NCBI GenBank assembly: GCA_029061605.1
Contig: JAIDRT010000038.1
Location: forward strand, 1 to 43,845
Length of the DNA: 43,845 nucleotides
Source: Clostridia bacterium
GTDB taxonomy: Bacteria > Bacillota > Clostridia > Christensenellales > UBA3700
Reading direction: 5' to 3'
Shown: positions 6,874-14,927 of the stretch, one piece after another
How positions within the stretch are numbered: position 1 is the stretch's first letter
Layout: each line of letters starts with the position of its first letter
Notes under the pieces: model-generated
What the model was told of the DNA's origin: nothing
Databases searched by the model: none
The model's input: the letters and a program-made list of their open reading frames with translations, nothing else
Made by a program: the position numbers and the translations under genes

Positions 6874-7470
6874 CTACTTCCGTTGGCTTGCCACTTCATA
6901 AATCAAGTCTGCGCACTTCTCCAAGCCCAGATATCCGCTGTCAAGCATCAAATCGTAATTTTCTCTTGAGCCCCAAGTATTATCAGTAAAGAGATTATAA
7001 TGTCTTGCGCGTTCTTTATCCGACTTGAGGATTTCTTTTCTTGCCGTCTGCTCATTCATTCCATAAGAATTTACGGCGCGCCTTATGCGATGCTCGATAT
7101 CAGAATAGACAAATACTCTCAAGAGGTCGTCACGGTCTCTGAGAATATAATCTGCGCAACGCCCGACTATCACGCACGGACCTTTTTCGGCAAGTTCTTT
7201 TATTACTTTGACTTGCGCTTGATATATCTGACTTGAGAGCGACAGCATTTGATTGCCGTAGCCATAACTCATTCCCATACACAATTTGTAATAAGCGCTG
7301 ACTTTTTGTTCTTGCGACTTGACAAAATCAATGGCAAAGCCCGACTCTTCCGCCGTCTTGTCGATGATTTCTCTGTCATAATAAGGTATTCCGAATTTCG
7401 TCGCAACCGTCCTGCCAATCGTGCGTCCGCCGCTGCCAAGTTCGCGACCAATTGAAATAATCGTATTCAT
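6874..7470 (-). CDS. Cytidylate-kinase-like family protein
   Basis: This protein of about 198 residues begins NTIISIGRELGSGGRTIGRTVA, the modified P-loop of the cytidylate-kinase-like family (Cytidylate_kin2), followed by IPYYDREIID and a lid region (RDRDDLLRVFVYSDIEHRIRR). Members have the NMP-kinase fold; the substrate is usually unproven, so nucleotide phosphorylation is inferred. An ATG at 7470 with GAGGG upstream is the likely start; a GTG at 7485 is possible. A 3' fragment of a second copy lies at 6178-6234. Confidence 0.88.
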   Translation of the reverse strand: MNTIISIGRELGSGGRTIGRTVATKFGIPYYDREIIDKTAEESGFAIDFVKSQEQKVSAYYKLCMGMSYGYGNQMLSLSSQIYQAQVKVIKELAEKGPCVIVGRCADYILRDRDDLLRVFVYSDIEHRIRRAVNSYGMNEQTARKEILKSDKERARHYNLFTDNTWGSRENYDLMLDSGYLGLEKCADLIYEVASQRK

Positions 7471-7578
7471 AATACCCTCTTCCACCTTTAATTAAGATAG
7501 TTTTATAGTATTACAATTTTGGCAATTTGTCAAGATTGAATTTTTATATGACGGTGTCAAGTTTTTTAGGCATATTTT

Positions 7579-8943
7579 TTATTTTATTTTTATTAAACTG
7601 CGTAAAAGCTTTGAAATTCGTGTATTTTGCCCCGCAATGCTGGCTACTGAGTATACTTTCGCCGGTGATGGCGCGACGCCAAGTTTGACGGCGTTGACGT
7701 GCGAATTGTATCTAGTCGTATAAATTTCTTGCATATCATCCTCTGCTATTTTTCCATATCGGATTAAATCTAAGAAATTGCCGCCATTAAAGTAAAATGC
7801 GCGAAGCTTCGCCATTTGCTCTGCTCCGGCTCTTGACCAACCCATTGGCCGAGAACTCATACGGTCGGACAGAACGTGAGAGACGTGCCCCTCTGCGCTG
7901 CACCGGTTTTTGATTCCGTATGTCTCCATATTATTTAGCAAATAAAAATATTGCTCTGCGATGGTGCGACGTTCCGTACGCTCGGTATACTTGAGATACT
8001 GTTCTTGAAAAACCGTCTTCAGACTTTTGTAATCCCTCTTTCTCATTGCGGCCAATATTTTGCTACGTACTTGTCGATTGCCCTTTGCAACGGCCGTTGC
8101 GGATTTTTGAATATGGAATTTGTCTATGTGATACTGCGCTTTGTGAAAAATATGTTGACCATATTTAATCCAATACGCACCGTCACCAGATATATGCACC
8201 TTAGCATTGAGCATAGAATACTTCTGATAAACGTAATGCGCAACGTCGTTCCATATCTTGTCAGGGTCGTCATCAACCGATACGAAGTATCGAACATTTT
8301 GAAGTTGCGTTCTGTCTTTACAAATCGTCTTTACCCCATCGTGGACATAGACTAATTTGACTTCGGCGCTCTTACCATTCTGCAGATGGATATGATCCTC
8401 GTCTGCCTCAATATAAATATCGCTGACATCCCGACGTTCTGCAATCATTTTGGCCTCTATTGTCTTCAACTTCTTTGTGAGATTATAAACGGTCTGTCGA
8501 GATACTGCATTATTTACCGCTGCACTAGACTTTCCAAAACTCGTAAGCGTAGCCTGCTCAATAAGTTTGGCTTGCAATCCTTGCTCAACTCGACTGCGCT
8601 TCTCTAGTCCCAACATCTCGTCAACAGCAAAAAAGCGCTTGCCACTTCGTTTGTCATAATAACAAATGCGCTCAAGCGTAACTTCTCCTAACTCTGTTAT
8701 TAGATGTCTTGTCTTGGATTTATCCTTTATCGTCACTTGATGCTTATCTCGAGTGTCATTATAAATCTTGTCGGCTTTTCTACATAGTGTTTCTAAAATA
8801 TTGACACCTAGATTGTCCGTCAAAGATTTTGTCTCTTGTACGGCCAATGTAAACGAGCCTTTGCTTATCGCCTCGCTAAACATTGAAATGATTGAACTTA
8901 CGCATTGCTCTACTAAATCTTTTAATTTTTCTTGTGTATTCAA
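7579..8943 (-). CDS. ISLre2-family transposase (UPF0236)
   Basis: This 454-residue protein has the hallmarks of ISLre2 transposases: an N-terminal helical part, GEVTLERICYYDKRSGKRFFAVDEMLGL, the segment DIYIEADEDHIHLQ, a central HISGDGAYWIKYG block, HIDKFHIQK, and RCSAEGHVSHVLSDRMSSRPMGWS near the C-terminus. It looks full length and intact. The start codon is TTG at 8943 with GGGAG upstream. I could not find convincing terminal inverted repeats, so the IS ends are not drawn. It marks the boundary between the chromosomal left flank and the conjugative region. Codons for VKTICKD contain the same double GTAAAGAC motif that occurs beside stop codons in the neighbouring element. Confidence 0.9.
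   Translation of the reverse strand: MNTQEKLKDLVEQCVSSIISMFSEAISKGSFTLAVQETKSLTDNLGVNILETLCRKADKIYNDTRDKHQVTIKDKSKTRHLITELGEVTLERICYYDKRSGKRFFAVDEMLGLEKRSRVEQGLQAKLIEQATLTSFGKSSAAVNNAVSRQTVYNLTKKLKTIEAKMIAERRDVSDIYIEADEDHIHLQNGKSAEVKLVYVHDGVKTICKDRTQLQNVRYFVSVDDDPDKIWNDVAHYVYQKYSMLNAKVHISGDGAYWIKYGQHIFHKAQYHIDKFHIQKSATAVAKGNRQVRSKILAAMRKRDYKSLKTVFQEQYLKYTERTERRTIAEQYFYLLNNMETYGIKNRCSAEGHVSHVLSDRMSSRPMGWSRAGAEQMAKLRAFYFNGGNFLDLIRYGKIAEDDMQEIYTTRYNSHVNAVKLGVAPSPAKVYSVASIAGQNTRISKLLRSLIKIK
8313..8335 (-). repeat. GTAAAGAC double motif inside the transposase gene
   Basis: On the minus strand this reads GTAAAGAC, then GATTT, then GTAAAGAC, preceded by G and followed by A. The 23 bases at 8313-8335 are identical to 17413-17435. 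The motif is part of the reading frame here. Confidence 0.9.
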
Positions 8944-9065
8944 GATTATCTCCCTTATGGCCTATAAATGCCTAATTAGTTTTAGTAGATTTTAGCATAA
9001 TTAGTAAAAATTTTTCAATAAAAAACGCCATATCTCTTCAATATGACGTAAAAAATTTTCTGTTG

Positions 9066-9099
9066 GTAAAGGCAAATTGTAAAGACGATTTGTAAAGAC
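9066..9099 (+). repeat. GTAAAGAC cluster 1 (three units, 13-bp period)
   Basis: GTAAAGGC (9066), GTAAAGAC (9079) and GTAAAGAC (9092) are all direct, separated by 5-base spacers AAATT and GATTT. The cluster ends three bases before the VapD-like gene's stop codon. The 8944-9102 gap also holds a weak hairpin around ATATG/CATAT and nothing else I recognise. Confidence 0.9.
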
Positions 9100-9102
9100 A
9101 GT

Positions 9103-9648
9103 TCACTTTCCTTTTCCAGAATTATTCTTCTCCGCTTTGCCTTGAGGGGCTTTAATTGTTTGTTTTTTAGGCGACGTCCATCTTCCTTTTTTCTCTTGTG
9201 CTGTCAAATTCTTAATTGACTCGGCAAGCATCTTATCTGCGGTTTTCTGTCCGAACTTCTCAACGTTAGATTTATACGCAGAAGTTTGCTTGTACTGTTG
9301 AACTAAAGAGTTATCATCTTTTTCTTTGAGTTTTACACCTGCTTTTGATGACAATGCTGCAAGAACTACTTTTGTTAAGTCGTGTTGTTTTCCAACGTCT
9401 GTAACGTCTAACTTGTTTACACATTTAACCAGCCACGGATTTTTTACTGTTAAACTCTCAACTATATCATTGACGTCATCGTTCAGAAGTTTTCCCTTTG
9501 ATACATATCCAGAGCCTTGTCTATGCAAAAAACCTGCCTCGTGAAGAGCCTTGCCTAATTGTCTATATCCATCTGGATACACTCCTAATGATTTCATAAC
9601 ATTTGTATCTAAATCAAAATTTAATGCTTTTATCTTTCCCTTTTCCAT
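9103..9648 (-). CDS. VapD-like endoribonuclease with a Lys-rich C-terminal extension
   Basis: Residues 1-95 match the VapD family: a first strand KALNFDLDTNVMKS, then YRQLGKALHEAGFLHRQGSGYVSKG, then a helix and VNKLDVTDVGKQHDLTKVV. VapD proteins have a Cas2-like ferredoxin fold and act as mRNA endonucleases in toxin-antitoxin or virulence contexts. Ordinary VapD proteins are about 95 residues; this one is 181. The extension holds a module (122-153) shared with the ToxN-like protein next door, then a basic tail ending GKGK. It lies 12 bases downstream of a small acidic protein gene that may be its partner. Confidence 0.8.
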   Translation of the reverse strand: MEKGKIKALNFDLDTNVMKSLGVYPDGYRQLGKALHEAGFLHRQGSGYVSKGKLLNDDVNDIVESLTVKNPWLVKCVNKLDVTDVGKQHDLTKVVLAALSSKAGVKLKEKDDNSLVQQYKQTSAYKSNVEKFGQKTADKMLAESIKNLTAQEKKGRWTSPKKQTIKAPQGKAEKNNSGKGK

Positions 9649-9660
9649 AATAAAATTCGC

Positions 9661-9996
9661 CTAAATCATTCCTAATTTTTTCTTAACTCTATATAGAGTG
9701 TCACTTTCTTCAAAGGAGCCATTTTCATCTTCATCGTTATCATACCATATCCATTTTAATGCATACTCAAGAAACCAAGAACTAGACTTTAATGTAATAT
9801 AAGCTATTCCAAAGTCTGCCAAATAATTATCAGTATTTGGATTACCCAAATACATTGCCGAGCCGTCTTCATTGACTTCTTTTACACATTTTTGTTTAGC
9901 AAAGATCTCATCTATGGCTTTCCACATATCTTTAATGTCGTACTTATTATCTCTCTCAATTTTTTCTACATCTAATTGAATTAGCATTTTTTGCAT
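9661..9996 (-). CDS. Small acidic protein upstream of VapD, possible antitoxin
   Basis: This 111-residue acidic protein contains the stretch YDIKDMWKAIDEIFAKQKCVKEV and a Trp/Tyr-rich C-terminal half (SSWFLEYALKWIWYDNDEDENG). I do not recognise a family. The ATG at 9996 has AGGAG six bases upstream. It precedes the VapD-like gene by 12 bases in the same direction, the classic antitoxin-toxin order, and is strongly acidic while the toxin is basic. The antitoxin role is inference. Confidence 0.6.
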   Translation of the reverse strand: MQKMLIQLDVEKIERDNKYDIKDMWKAIDEIFAKQKCVKEVNEDGSAMYLGNPNTDNYLADFGIAYITLKSSSWFLEYALKWIWYDNDEDENGSFEESDTLYRVKKKLGMI

Positions 9997-10030
9997 ATTT
10001 TTCTCCTATTCTATATGATTTATTTTGTTT

Positions 10031-10051
10031 GTAAAGACAAATCGTCTTTAC
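10031..10051. repeat. GTAAAGAC cluster 2 (inverted pair)
   Basis: GTAAAGAC (10031-10038), AAATC, GTCTTTAC (10044-10051): a perfect 8-bp hairpin directly after the stop codon of the ToxN-like gene. Confidence 0.9.
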
Positions 10052-10055
10052 ATAT

Positions 10056-10901
10056 TTACTTTCCTTTTGCAGGCGAACTTTGGATTGTTACGGTTGTAAC
10101 TGTTCCTTTTTCAGCCGACGTCGATTTCTTTGAAGACGATGCAACTACTTTCTTTACCGTCTTTTTGCTTGTCGATGAAGTTGATGTAGTTTGTTTTTTC
10201 TCCGTCTTCTTGTCTTCTTTCTCTTGTGTCATCGCTTGCTTAAGAGCGTCAGCGATCATCTTATCCGCTACTTTTTGTCCGTATTTTTCTACGGCTAATT
10301 TATAGGTGTTTGTCTCTTTGTAAGTCTTTTTCGTTGGCTTGTCCGCCGGTTCTTCAGTCTTTTTTTCTTCGGCTGGCTTTACCACTTTTTTCTCGACCTT
10401 TTGGACTTTTCCTTCTCTCCACAAGCGTTCTTTCTCTTCGAGCATAAGAATGTCGTTACATTCTGATGCAATCTTCCTCTCTGGATAATGGACGCAATTC
10501 AAGTATACTTCCGCTGCGCATTCCATTATCTTCTTTTGTTCTCTCTGTATATACCTTGCTTGTCGTTGCAAGTTCCTCTTGAGATTGCACGTTGGCAAGT
10601 TAGAAATGTCCAACAATTGAAGATCTTTATTTTGTACCGGAACCATCTCACTAAAATCTAGATAACCATTCTTGCCTTTATTGAGACCGTGCGTCAATCC
10701 CATTTCAGACTTCTTCTGTTCCTGTTCGCCAACTCTCAATGGCACAAAATAGTTCTTTGTTCCGCCAAAGCCAAACAACACCACTCCCGACGTGCGTCTT
10801 TTGCTTTCTTCTTTTTCTGCTGCTTGACTGTTTCTTGTCTGCGGTTTTATGTAATCTTGATATGCCTTATCAAGATAATATATATTCATTTTTTCTTTCA
10901 T
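10056..10901 (-). CDS. ToxN/AbiQ-like type III toxin (endoribonuclease) with C-terminal extension
   Basis: Residues 1-163 match the ToxN/AbiQ family: MNIYYLDKAYQDYI at the N-terminus, SGVVLFGFGGTKNYFVPL (the central strand region), KNGYLDFSEMVPVQNKDLQLLDI, and a helical end RNLQRQARYIQREQKKI. These are RNases inhibited by a repeat RNA. About 118 extra residues follow: a charged linker, the module TYKLAVEKYGQK-VADKMIADALKQ (199-222) shared with the VapD-like protein, and a Lys/Ser/Thr tail ending AKGK. The ATG at 10901 has AGGAG nine bases upstream. A terminator and a repeat RNA directly upstream complete a type III toxin-antitoxin layout. Confidence 0.82.
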   Translation of the reverse strand: MKEKMNIYYLDKAYQDYIKPQTRNSQAAEKEESKRRTSGVVLFGFGGTKNYFVPLRVGEQEQKKSEMGLTHGLNKGKNGYLDFSEMVPVQNKDLQLLDISNLPTCNLKRNLQRQARYIQREQKKIMECAAEVYLNCVHYPERKIASECNDILMLEEKERLWREGKVQKVEKKVVKPAEEKKTEEPADKPTKKTYKETNTYKLAVEKYGQKVADKMIADALKQAMTQEKEDKKTEKKQTTSTSSTSKKTVKKVVASSSKKSTSAEKGTVTTVTIQSSPAKGK

Positions 10902-10920
10902 CTTAAAGTTCTCCTAAAAT

Positions 10921-10953
10921 AAAAACAGACGGCATCTGTTTTATGGCGTCTGT
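10921..10953 (-). terminator. Terminator between the RNA antitoxin and the toxin gene
   Basis: On the minus strand ACAGACG pairs with CGTCTGT, extended by CAT/ATG after one mismatch, with loop AAAACAG and a T5 run. In type III systems such a terminator limits toxin mRNA relative to antitoxin RNA. Confidence 0.85.
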
Positions 10954-11038
10954 ACTCTACAAGTCTAGGCCCTATTAAGTTGGTTGGGCATCACCGATTA
11001 TAAAAGGCCCTCTCTAGCGGGGCATCGCTGACTTGTAT
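10921..11038 (-). ncRNA. ToxI-like repeat RNA antitoxin (two degenerate repeats)
   Basis: The predicted transcript starts near 11038, after a perfect promoter, and ends at the terminator. It contains two repeats of GATGCCC...GGGCC: GATGCCC at 11026-11020 with GGGCC at 11010-11006, and GATGCCC at 10992-10986 with GGGCC at 10972-10968. Spacing is 34 to 38 bases, near the roughly 36-base repeats of known ToxI RNAs. Each GCCC can pair with its GGGC. ACAAGTC (11036-11030) and GACTTGT (10965-10959) form a 7-bp stem closing around both repeats. No ORF lies in this gap (10902-11128). The antitoxin role is inferred from layout. Confidence 0.72.
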
Positions 11039-11044
11039 ATTGTT

Positions 11045-11073
11045 ATTATACGCCTATCTATTTATCTTGTCAA
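11045..11073 (-). promoter_or_regulatory. Consensus promoter of the RNA antitoxin-toxin operon
   Basis: -35 TTGACA (11073-11068), a 17-bp spacer, and -10 TATAAT (11050-11045): a perfect sigma-A consensus, expected for an abundant antitoxin RNA. Confidence 0.9.
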
Positions 11074-11107
11074 TACGTTTTAACAAAATAACTATGATTT
11101 TACATTT

Positions 11108-11128
11108 GTAAAGACAAATTGTCTTTAC
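11108..11128. repeat. GTAAAGAC cluster 3 (inverted pair)
   Basis: GTAAAGAC (11108-11115), AAATT, GTCTTTAC (11121-11128): a perfect 8-bp hairpin abutting the stop codon of the RHH gene. Confidence 0.9.
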
Positions 11129-11347
11129 TTACTTAATTAGGTTGCAAATTAACGCGCGTATTAGTTCACTCTTATTTTTAATACCGTTTGCCTCGCAATA
11201 TAAATCAAATGCTTCAATTTCGCTCTCTTTCATCCTAAAATTAACCATTTTCATCTTATCTTTTTGCGGGATGTCTACCACTCTATGTATAGAAAGTAAA
11301 CTCAATACAGTTCCACTACTGCTGCTATTTTTTTCTTGTGTCTGCAT
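11129..11347 (-). CDS. Ribbon-helix-helix protein, probable ParA partner
   Basis: This 72-residue protein has a C-terminal RHH domain (KMVNFRMKESEIEAFDLYCEANGIKNKSELIRAL) after a flexible Ser-rich N-terminus. The gene overlaps the end of parA by 23 bases, with AGGAGG six bases before its ATG, so it is translationally coupled. Small RHH proteins next to ParA often act as the centromere-binding partner (ParG/omega type), and I infer that here. It ends at a GTAAAGAC hairpin. Confidence 0.8.
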   Translation of the reverse strand: MQTQEKNSSSSGTVLSLLSIHRVVDIPQKDKMKMVNFRMKESEIEAFDLYCEANGIKNKSELIRALICNLIK

Positions 11348-12104
11348 CTTCTTCCTCCTTTAAAAATTCTTGAACGAACGCCTCATAGTCTGCAACAAGC
11401 GGACTGCCCGGGCGGTAGTCATAGACACTCTTGCCGATTTTTGGTGCATCTGCAGCAACGACCGATTGACGGATCCAACTCGTGTAGACTTTACTTTGGC
11501 AACCTTGCGCTTGCTCCTTGACATACTCTACGCTCTCATTTGTTGAACGTCGACGACGATCCGCCATTGTCACAAGAAATCCTCTAATTCTTAAATTCTC
11601 ATTGATTTGGCGAATCTCTTCGACAGTCTCAATCAAGAGATTTACACCTTTCTCTGAATTAAATTCCGGCTTGAAAGGCACGATTATCTCGTCACAAGCC
11701 GAAAGCACGTTCAACGTTATAATTGACAAAGACGGATTGCTATCAATAACTACGTAGTCGTATTCGTTTTCAAACTTCTTGAGCGCTCGCTTGAGATACA
11801 ATTCCCGGCACGGCTTACCGGCAAGTATCATATTCGCGGTCTCGAGACCAATACCAGACGCAACAAAGTCCAAACCCGGCTCTAAATTCTCAATCTCAGC
11901 GCTTGTCTTTAAATCTATCAATTTAAGCGCTGGTGGATTACCTTCATTGGTAACAATGCCGCACGCAACTGTCAAATTGCCTTGTGGGTCAAAGTCCACT
12001 AAAAGTGTCCTTTTGCCGTTTCGCGCCAAACCATACGCTAGGGCGCTGGCGGTAGTGGTCTTTGCCACTCCGCCTTTTTGATTAACCAATCCTATTACTC
12101 TCAT
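11325..12104 (-). CDS. parA: ParA-family partition ATPase
   Basis: This 259-residue protein has a deviant Walker A motif (NQKGGVAKTTTA), Walker A' (LLVDFDPQGNLT), and Walker B in YVVIDSNPSLS. ParA ATPases segregate plasmids by moving along the nucleoid with a DNA-binding partner. I chose the ATG at 12104 (MRVIGLVNQKGG) because it has AGGAGG nine bases upstream and begins right at the family's first strand. It overlaps the end of the VirB4 gene by 23 bases. A dedicated partition pair indicates an element that exists, or existed, as a plasmid. Confidence 0.93.
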   Translation of the reverse strand: MRVIGLVNQKGGVAKTTTASALAYGLARNGKRTLLVDFDPQGNLTVACGIVTNEGNPPALKLIDLKTSAEIENLEPGLDFVASGIGLETANMILAGKPCRELYLKRALKKFENEYDYVVIDSNPSLSIITLNVLSACDEIIVPFKPEFNSEKGVNLLIETVEEIRQINENLRIRGFLVTMADRRRRSTNESVEYVKEQAQGCQSKVYTSWIRQSVVAADAPKIGKSVYDYRPGSPLVADYEAFVQEFLKEEEDADTRKK

Positions 12105-14916
12105 TGTCGTTTCCCTCCTCATATTCTCGTTCTTGTGATTGTTGATTATCTTCTGCACCTTGCGGTTGTGCCTCCACGTTTTGTGGCTGCACATCTACAT
12201 TTTGCGGCACTTCTTCTTGAGGCGTCTCGGCGTCGGCGTTCTCTGCCTCTTGTGCAGTTGCGCCGTTGCCGTTTTGCGCTATGACCTTTTTATCAAGCCA
12301 ATTCCGCACAAAATTCTTATCACTAAATACTGCCTCGACAAGTTCGTTTGTGACTATGCTAAACGTAAATCTTTCATTGTACGCACCAATATAGAAGCAA
12401 TCTCCCATACCTGCAGATATTATTAGATTCTGCTCTTCTTCATTGATAGGATTATTTTTGTATAACTCCGCTAAATCCTCTACGTCGGACGGATTAAGCG
12501 CAAATACGAACGTGTATTGCGTATTTTTTATTACAGCCGACGTCTTGGATTTAAGTTCATCATTTGCCAACCAGTCTGCGACGTTTTGAGTTGCTGGAAT
12601 AAACGTGCCGTCATATTTACGAATACGTTTAGTCATCTGATAGAAAAAATCTACGGCTATAGGATATTTTGGATCAATAAACAAGTGAGCCTCGTCAGCA
12701 ACGATTACAATTCTATGCGGTTTCTTCGCGCTACGATTTTTCTCTCTTATATTGATTACTTGTTGCTCCAAAAATCTAAATACCAAAAGCATTTGAGCAT
12801 TTGCAACAAGGTTATTCTTGTTGGCAAAAAGGCTTTGGAAGTTGAATACCGTCATTACGTTATCAGACGTCAACGTAGATGGCTTGCCCCAAAGGTCACT
12901 GTATCGTCCGCCTGTGGTAAACTTCTTGACATAGTTTTGAGCCTTTATGTAAGTATCGATTACTTTATCACTAATTTGGTCTTGTTCTTTTTGTGTCAAC
13001 ATTGTAAACAAATCATCAAAAACCGGAAATTGCTCAGCAGTATATTGAGACACGTCAGTTTCAGGCTTAATTCCTTTTGCTTCATAAACGTCATTGACAA
13101 CATTGTTTATTAACTCAAGAGTATCTGCATCACAGCCTTCGAGTATGACTTTAAAGAAACTTTCAAGCGTCTTTAGATGCGAATAGTAGACTTGGCTCGG
13201 CGGCGCAACATTGCCATCTTCTGTCAATATCTGATAGATATGGAACGGATTTAGACAACCTTTGCTTGCCGATCCAACGTCAATCATTTCTCCGCCTACG
13301 TTGCGGACAAGATCTCCATACTCATTCTCCGGATCTATGATAAAACATAAACAACCGTCTCCAAGTGATTGCGACAAAAGTGATTTCAAGAAATAACTTT
13401 TACCTGAACCAGGACGACCGAATATAATCGTATTTGCGTTACGGTGCGTGCCATCTTTCTTCCACATATTCCAAATGACTGGGTATGCGCCGGTGCCGTA
13501 AAGTACGCCACCTGACTCTAGCATAGTTGTATGCACAAATGGAAAAACAGATGCGATACTTCCGCCATTGATGCCACGCTCTATATTCCTCAACGACGAA
13601 CGTCTTGAGATATTCGACGTCACAAATCCGTTCAATTGACGAACGTATAAATTATCTGTAGAAAAGCCACGTACTCGAATACGGCTATTGATACTTTTCT
13701 TAAAGGCTCTTTCGTTGTCTTCATAGCAAAAGCCTGTCACGACGGTAGTTACGTCGTAAAGGTTTTCTCCGCCATTCTGCAACGACGTCAACAGCGCAGA
13801 CATACTATCTAAGTGAGTTTCTTGCTCAAGAACCTCACTAGCCTTGTATGCTTCTTCTCTTGCTAAAAGTTCTCGACAAACCTTATCCACTCTTGATATT
13901 GCCTTGTTCTGATCCACAGGAACAAGGTGCATTACAACCTTAGTCTTATCCATATCAAACAACTCAGCGCCCCACGCCGCATCAACAGTCAACGGATAAT
14001 CAGCGATCGCATAATTAAATGCCTTTACACCGTTTATCGTATATCCGCTACTATGGAATTTAATTTCAGTCGGTTTTACCCAAGCAAGCAACTCTTGAGG
14101 TGTCTTGCCTTCTGACTCGCGCTCATCGAAGTTGCGCACATTGCAATATTTTAAAAAGATAGCAACGTCTTTAGCATTGTTCAATATTTCGCAATCCAAC
14201 TCTGCTCCCCTCAAATATGCGCTTATTTGATCTGCAACGCGATTGAGTTCTTTGAGTATTCCGTCATAGATCACGATATAGTATTCGGACTTATATACAG
14301 GATCCTGTGAGTTCATATATTTGAGTTGAGCAATTCTTGATTCAAGTATTGCACGTCGAATTCTAGTTGCCTTGGTTCTTGATTTGCCAAGTAAACTCAA
14401 CTTATCTTCTAGTTCTTTTATATAACTATCAAATATTATTGGTCTATCTATCTTTACAATATCCATTACCTTGCCTGTATCAAGACAAGAAAGCGCTTTA
14501 GCAAGGCTCTCTATATCTCTCTCTTGCGCATACTCAGTCTCAAGCGCAAACGTCTTACAGCCTATACGGATAACTCGTCCGTAATAGTCTGGGTATCTAA
14601 TAGTTCCATCTTCTTCAAAGCCCATATATGGTACTAGTTTGTCCACTTGCGCGCCAACGTACTTTTTTTTACTAAAAATATACTTTATAAGATTTAATAT
14701 TTCTTCATATATTAAAGTATCCTTAGACGATGGCAACATTACAAACATACAAACGATTGCCGTTCCTATCCCTATAAACCACTTACCTTTTAAATTGCTC
14801 ATTAACAACGCAACTACAACTGCAAACATTATACCTACTATAAGCACGTCTTTTAATGAATATGATTTCCATATCGTACTTTTTATCTTTGTCTTTTTAG
14901 GTATGTATTTCAACAT
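12082..14916 (-). CDS. PrgI-VirB4 fusion: conjugation ATPase
   Basis: This 944-residue protein has an N-terminal PrgI-like part (residues about 10-90) with two membrane helices (LKDVLIVGIMFAVVVALLM and WFIGIGTAIVCMFVML), then a full VirB4/TraE ATPase: the N-terminal VirB4 domain to about 420, Walker A GRPGSGKS at 500-507, and Walker B IVIVADEAHLF near 750. The C-terminus has an acidic, Gln-rich tail. VirB4 powers pilus or channel assembly at the inner face of the membrane. In most Gram-positive elements PrgI and VirB4 are separate adjacent genes. It lies between the VirB6-like gene and parA. Confidence 0.92.
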   Translation of the reverse strand: MLKYIPKKTKIKSTIWKSYSLKDVLIVGIMFAVVVALLMSNLKGKWFIGIGTAIVCMFVMLPSSKDTLIYEEILNLIKYIFSKKKYVGAQVDKLVPYMGFEEDGTIRYPDYYGRVIRIGCKTFALETEYAQERDIESLAKALSCLDTGKVMDIVKIDRPIIFDSYIKELEDKLSLLGKSRTKATRIRRAILESRIAQLKYMNSQDPVYKSEYYIVIYDGILKELNRVADQISAYLRGAELDCEILNNAKDVAIFLKYCNVRNFDERESEGKTPQELLAWVKPTEIKFHSSGYTINGVKAFNYAIADYPLTVDAAWGAELFDMDKTKVVMHLVPVDQNKAISRVDKVCRELLAREEAYKASEVLEQETHLDSMSALLTSLQNGGENLYDVTTVVTGFCYEDNERAFKKSINSRIRVRGFSTDNLYVRQLNGFVTSNISRRSSLRNIERGINGGSIASVFPFVHTTMLESGGVLYGTGAYPVIWNMWKKDGTHRNANTIIFGRPGSGKSYFLKSLLSQSLGDGCLCFIIDPENEYGDLVRNVGGEMIDVGSASKGCLNPFHIYQILTEDGNVAPPSQVYYSHLKTLESFFKVILEGCDADTLELINNVVNDVYEAKGIKPETDVSQYTAEQFPVFDDLFTMLTQKEQDQISDKVIDTYIKAQNYVKKFTTGGRYSDLWGKPSTLTSDNVMTVFNFQSLFANKNNLVANAQMLLVFRFLEQQVINIREKNRSAKKPHRIVIVADEAHLFIDPKYPIAVDFFYQMTKRIRKYDGTFIPATQNVADWLANDELKSKTSAVIKNTQYTFVFALNPSDVEDLAELYKNNPINEEEQNLIISAGMGDCFYIGAYNERFTFSIVTNELVEAVFSDKNFVRNWLDKKVIAQNGNGATAQEAENADAETPQEEVPQNVDVQPQNVEAQPQGAEDNQQSQEREYEEGNDNESNRIG

Positions 14917-14927
14917 ATCTCACTCCT

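Noticed and set aside
7500..9100. Terminal inverted repeats of the ISLre2 element
   Set aside because: A shared ATATGACG/CGCCATAT pair near 7548 and 9025 is only eight or nine bases and does not extend, so I could not place the ends.
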